64,000 nucleotides of DNA from assembly GCA_964538505.1 (NCBI GenBank), contig CAZIDY010000009.1, positions 32,976 to 96,975 on the forward strand, read 5' to 3'. Made by a program: the position numbers and the translations under genes. The notes beneath the pieces were generated by a model, which saw only the letters and a program-made list of their open reading frames with translations, was not told the DNA's origin and did no database searches. Shown here in pieces: positions 62,976-64,000 of this stretch; position 1 is the stretch's first letter, and each line of letters starts with the position of its first letter. The DNA is from Zeimonas sp964538505. GTDB lineage: Bacteria > Pseudomonadota > Gammaproteobacteria > Burkholderiales > Burkholderiaceae_E.

Positions 62976-64000
62976 TCAGAGGCGCGTGATGCGCGAGACC
63001 TCGGAGAGCCGCCGCAGGTTGCGCATCACGCGCGCGAGGTGCACGCGGTCGCGCACCAGCATTGCGAAGCGCATCGAAGCCGATTCGGTCGCTTCCTCGT
63101 CCATCGCGACGTGCACGATGTTCGCTTCGCTGGCGGCGATCTCGGCCGCCACCTTGCCGAGCGTGCCGCGGTCGTTGCGCACCTGCACCTCGATGCCGGT
63201 GCGGAACTGCCCGGTGACCTCGTCGGCCCAGTCGACGTCGATCCAGCGTTCGGCGTCCTTTGCGCGCTGGCGCGCGGCGACCTTGCAGTCGGCGCGGTGC
63301 AGGAACAGGCCGTGCCCGCCGCGCATGTGGCCGATGATCTCGTCGCCGGGAAGCGGCTGGCAGCACGGCGAGTAGGTGACCGCGGCGCCCTCGGCGCCGG
63401 TCACCATGACCGGCGCCGGGCGCGGCAACATCAGCGTGGCGCCGCTCGGCTTGCCGGAGGAGAACTGCAGCGCGATCGTGCGTGCGACGATCGGCGCCAG
63501 GCGCTTGCCCAGTCCGATGTCGGCGTGCAGCTCCTCGACGCTCTTCGCGCCGGCGTCGCGTGCGCCGCGCTCGACGACGGCCGGGTCGAGCGCGGAGGCG
63601 TCGATGCGCAGCGCGCCGAGCGCCTGCGCGAGCAGGCGCCGGCCGAGATCGACCGACTCGTTGTACTTCAGCGTCTTCAGGCACTGGCGGATGCCCGCGC
63701 GCGCCTTGCCCGTGCGCACGAAGCCGAGCCAGTTCGGGTTCGCCTTCGAGTTCGGGTCGGTGATGACCTCGACGACGTCGCCGTTCTGCAGCTCGGTGCG
63801 CAGCGACACCGGTTTCTGGTTCACGCGTGCGGCGACGGCCTGGTCGCCGATGTCGGTGTGCACGCTGTAGGCGAAGTCGATGATCGTTGCGCCGCGCGGC
63901 ATCGCGCGGATCTGTCCGCGCGGCGTGAATACGTAGACGGCGTCGGGGAAGAGGTCGACCTTCACGTGCTCGATGAACTCGAGCGAGTCGCCGGTCTGGC
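62976..64000 (-). CDS. spoT: SpoT/RelA-type (p)ppGpp enzyme, 3' part only
   Basis: The frame runs off the right edge, so the hydrolase and synthetase domains are not visible. Present are the end of the helical linker (SLEFIEHVKVDLFPDAVYVF), the TGS domain (TPRGQIRAMPRGATIIDFAY), the zinc-finger-like PCCQPLPGDEIIGHMRGGHG and a C-terminal ACT domain (IEVQVRNDRGTLGKVAAEIA). A second RSH in the same window as relA and next to greB fits the bifunctional SpoT of betaproteobacteria. Whether the HD hydrolase is active cannot be judged here. Confidence 0.9.
   Translation of the reverse strand, partial: QTGDSLEFIEHVKVDLFPDAVYVFTPRGQIRAMPRGATIIDFAYSVHTDIGDQAVAARVNQKPVSLRTELQNGDVVEVITDPNSKANPNWLGFVRTGKARAGIRQCLKTLKYNESVDLGRRLLAQALGALRIDASALDPAVVERGARDAGAKSVEELHADIGLGKRLAPIVARTIALQFSSGKPSGATLMLPRPAPVMVTGAEGAAVTYSPCCQPLPGDEIIGHMRGGHGLFLHRADCKVAARQRAKDAERWIDVDWADEVTGQFRTGIEVQVRNDRGTLGKVAAEIAASEANIVHVAMDEEATESASMRFAMLVRDRVHLARVMRNLRRLSEVSRITRL

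Overview
The window is GC-rich chromosomal DNA that looks like a betaproteobacterium, probably of the order Burkholderiales. I infer this from the base composition, the order mog - yjgA/darP - pmbA, greB beside a SpoT-type gene, and a complete exosortase A (XrtA/PEP-CTERM) exopolysaccharide locus. No species can be named from sequence alone.

Layout. (1) 1-7.3 kb, plus strand: an asparagine-synthetase-like amidotransferase cut by the window edge, an XrtA-associated glycosyltransferase, an AlgD-like GDP-mannose dehydrogenase, a small membrane protein, an O-antigen-ligase-like polymerase/ligase and a large secreted protein of unknown family. Several genes here overlap by 4 bp. (2) 7.3-13.8 kb: a multidomain lipoprotein, a glycosyltransferase, a second secreted protein that shares a beta-propeller-like segment with the lipoprotein, and an acetyltransferase. 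(3) 13.8-20.5 kb: a TPR protein, an acyl carrier protein, an AMP-forming ligase, a PLP decarboxylase, a Cys-less amidotransferase and a deacetylase. This is the XrtA-associated module thought to add an amine or acyl group to the polymer. (4) 20.5-30.8 kb: a decaying accessory island. It holds Cys-less asparagine-synthetase homologues (one a wreck), two broken ATP-grasp genes, an IS5-type insertion with a 4-bp target duplication, a flippase and a CapA-like phosphatase. (5) 30.8-43.5 kb, minus strand: the core XrtA operon, read from the export lipoprotein through chain-length protein, tyrosine kinase, outer-membrane protein, ATPase, deacetylase, FemAB-like protein, exosortase A and glycosyltransferase to a class II amidotransferase. 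(6) 43.6-47.1 kb: a lytic transglycosylase and a TviB/TviC-type pair for UDP-HexNAc uronate synthesis. (7) 47.2-48.3 kb: a RelB/ParE-type toxin-antitoxin pair between two copies of an 82-bp palindromic repeat. (8) 48.3-55.9 kb, minus strand: prsT, prsR, prsK and an EpsB-type initiating sugar transferase behind a structured leader. (9) 56.1-64 kb: housekeeping genes mtfA, relA, mog, a short darP, pmbA and greB, two small ORFs, and the 3' part of a second RelA/SpoT gene.

How it fits together. Two nucleotide-sugar dehydrogenases make uronic acid precursors. EpsB starts chains and the glycosyltransferases extend them. Flippase, ligase, chain-length protein, kinase, ATPase, outer-membrane protein and export lipoprotein polymerise and export the polymer. 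Deacetylases, FemAB, acetyltransferase and the amidotransferases decorate it. PrsK/PrsR would tie expression to sigma-54. The most unusual point is the count of asparagine-synthetase-like genes: six in 33 kb, with only one of the five visible N termini carrying the glutaminase cysteine. The amide-forming chemistry of the others is worth identifying. No PEP-CTERM substrate protein, CRISPR array or tRNA gene was recognised.
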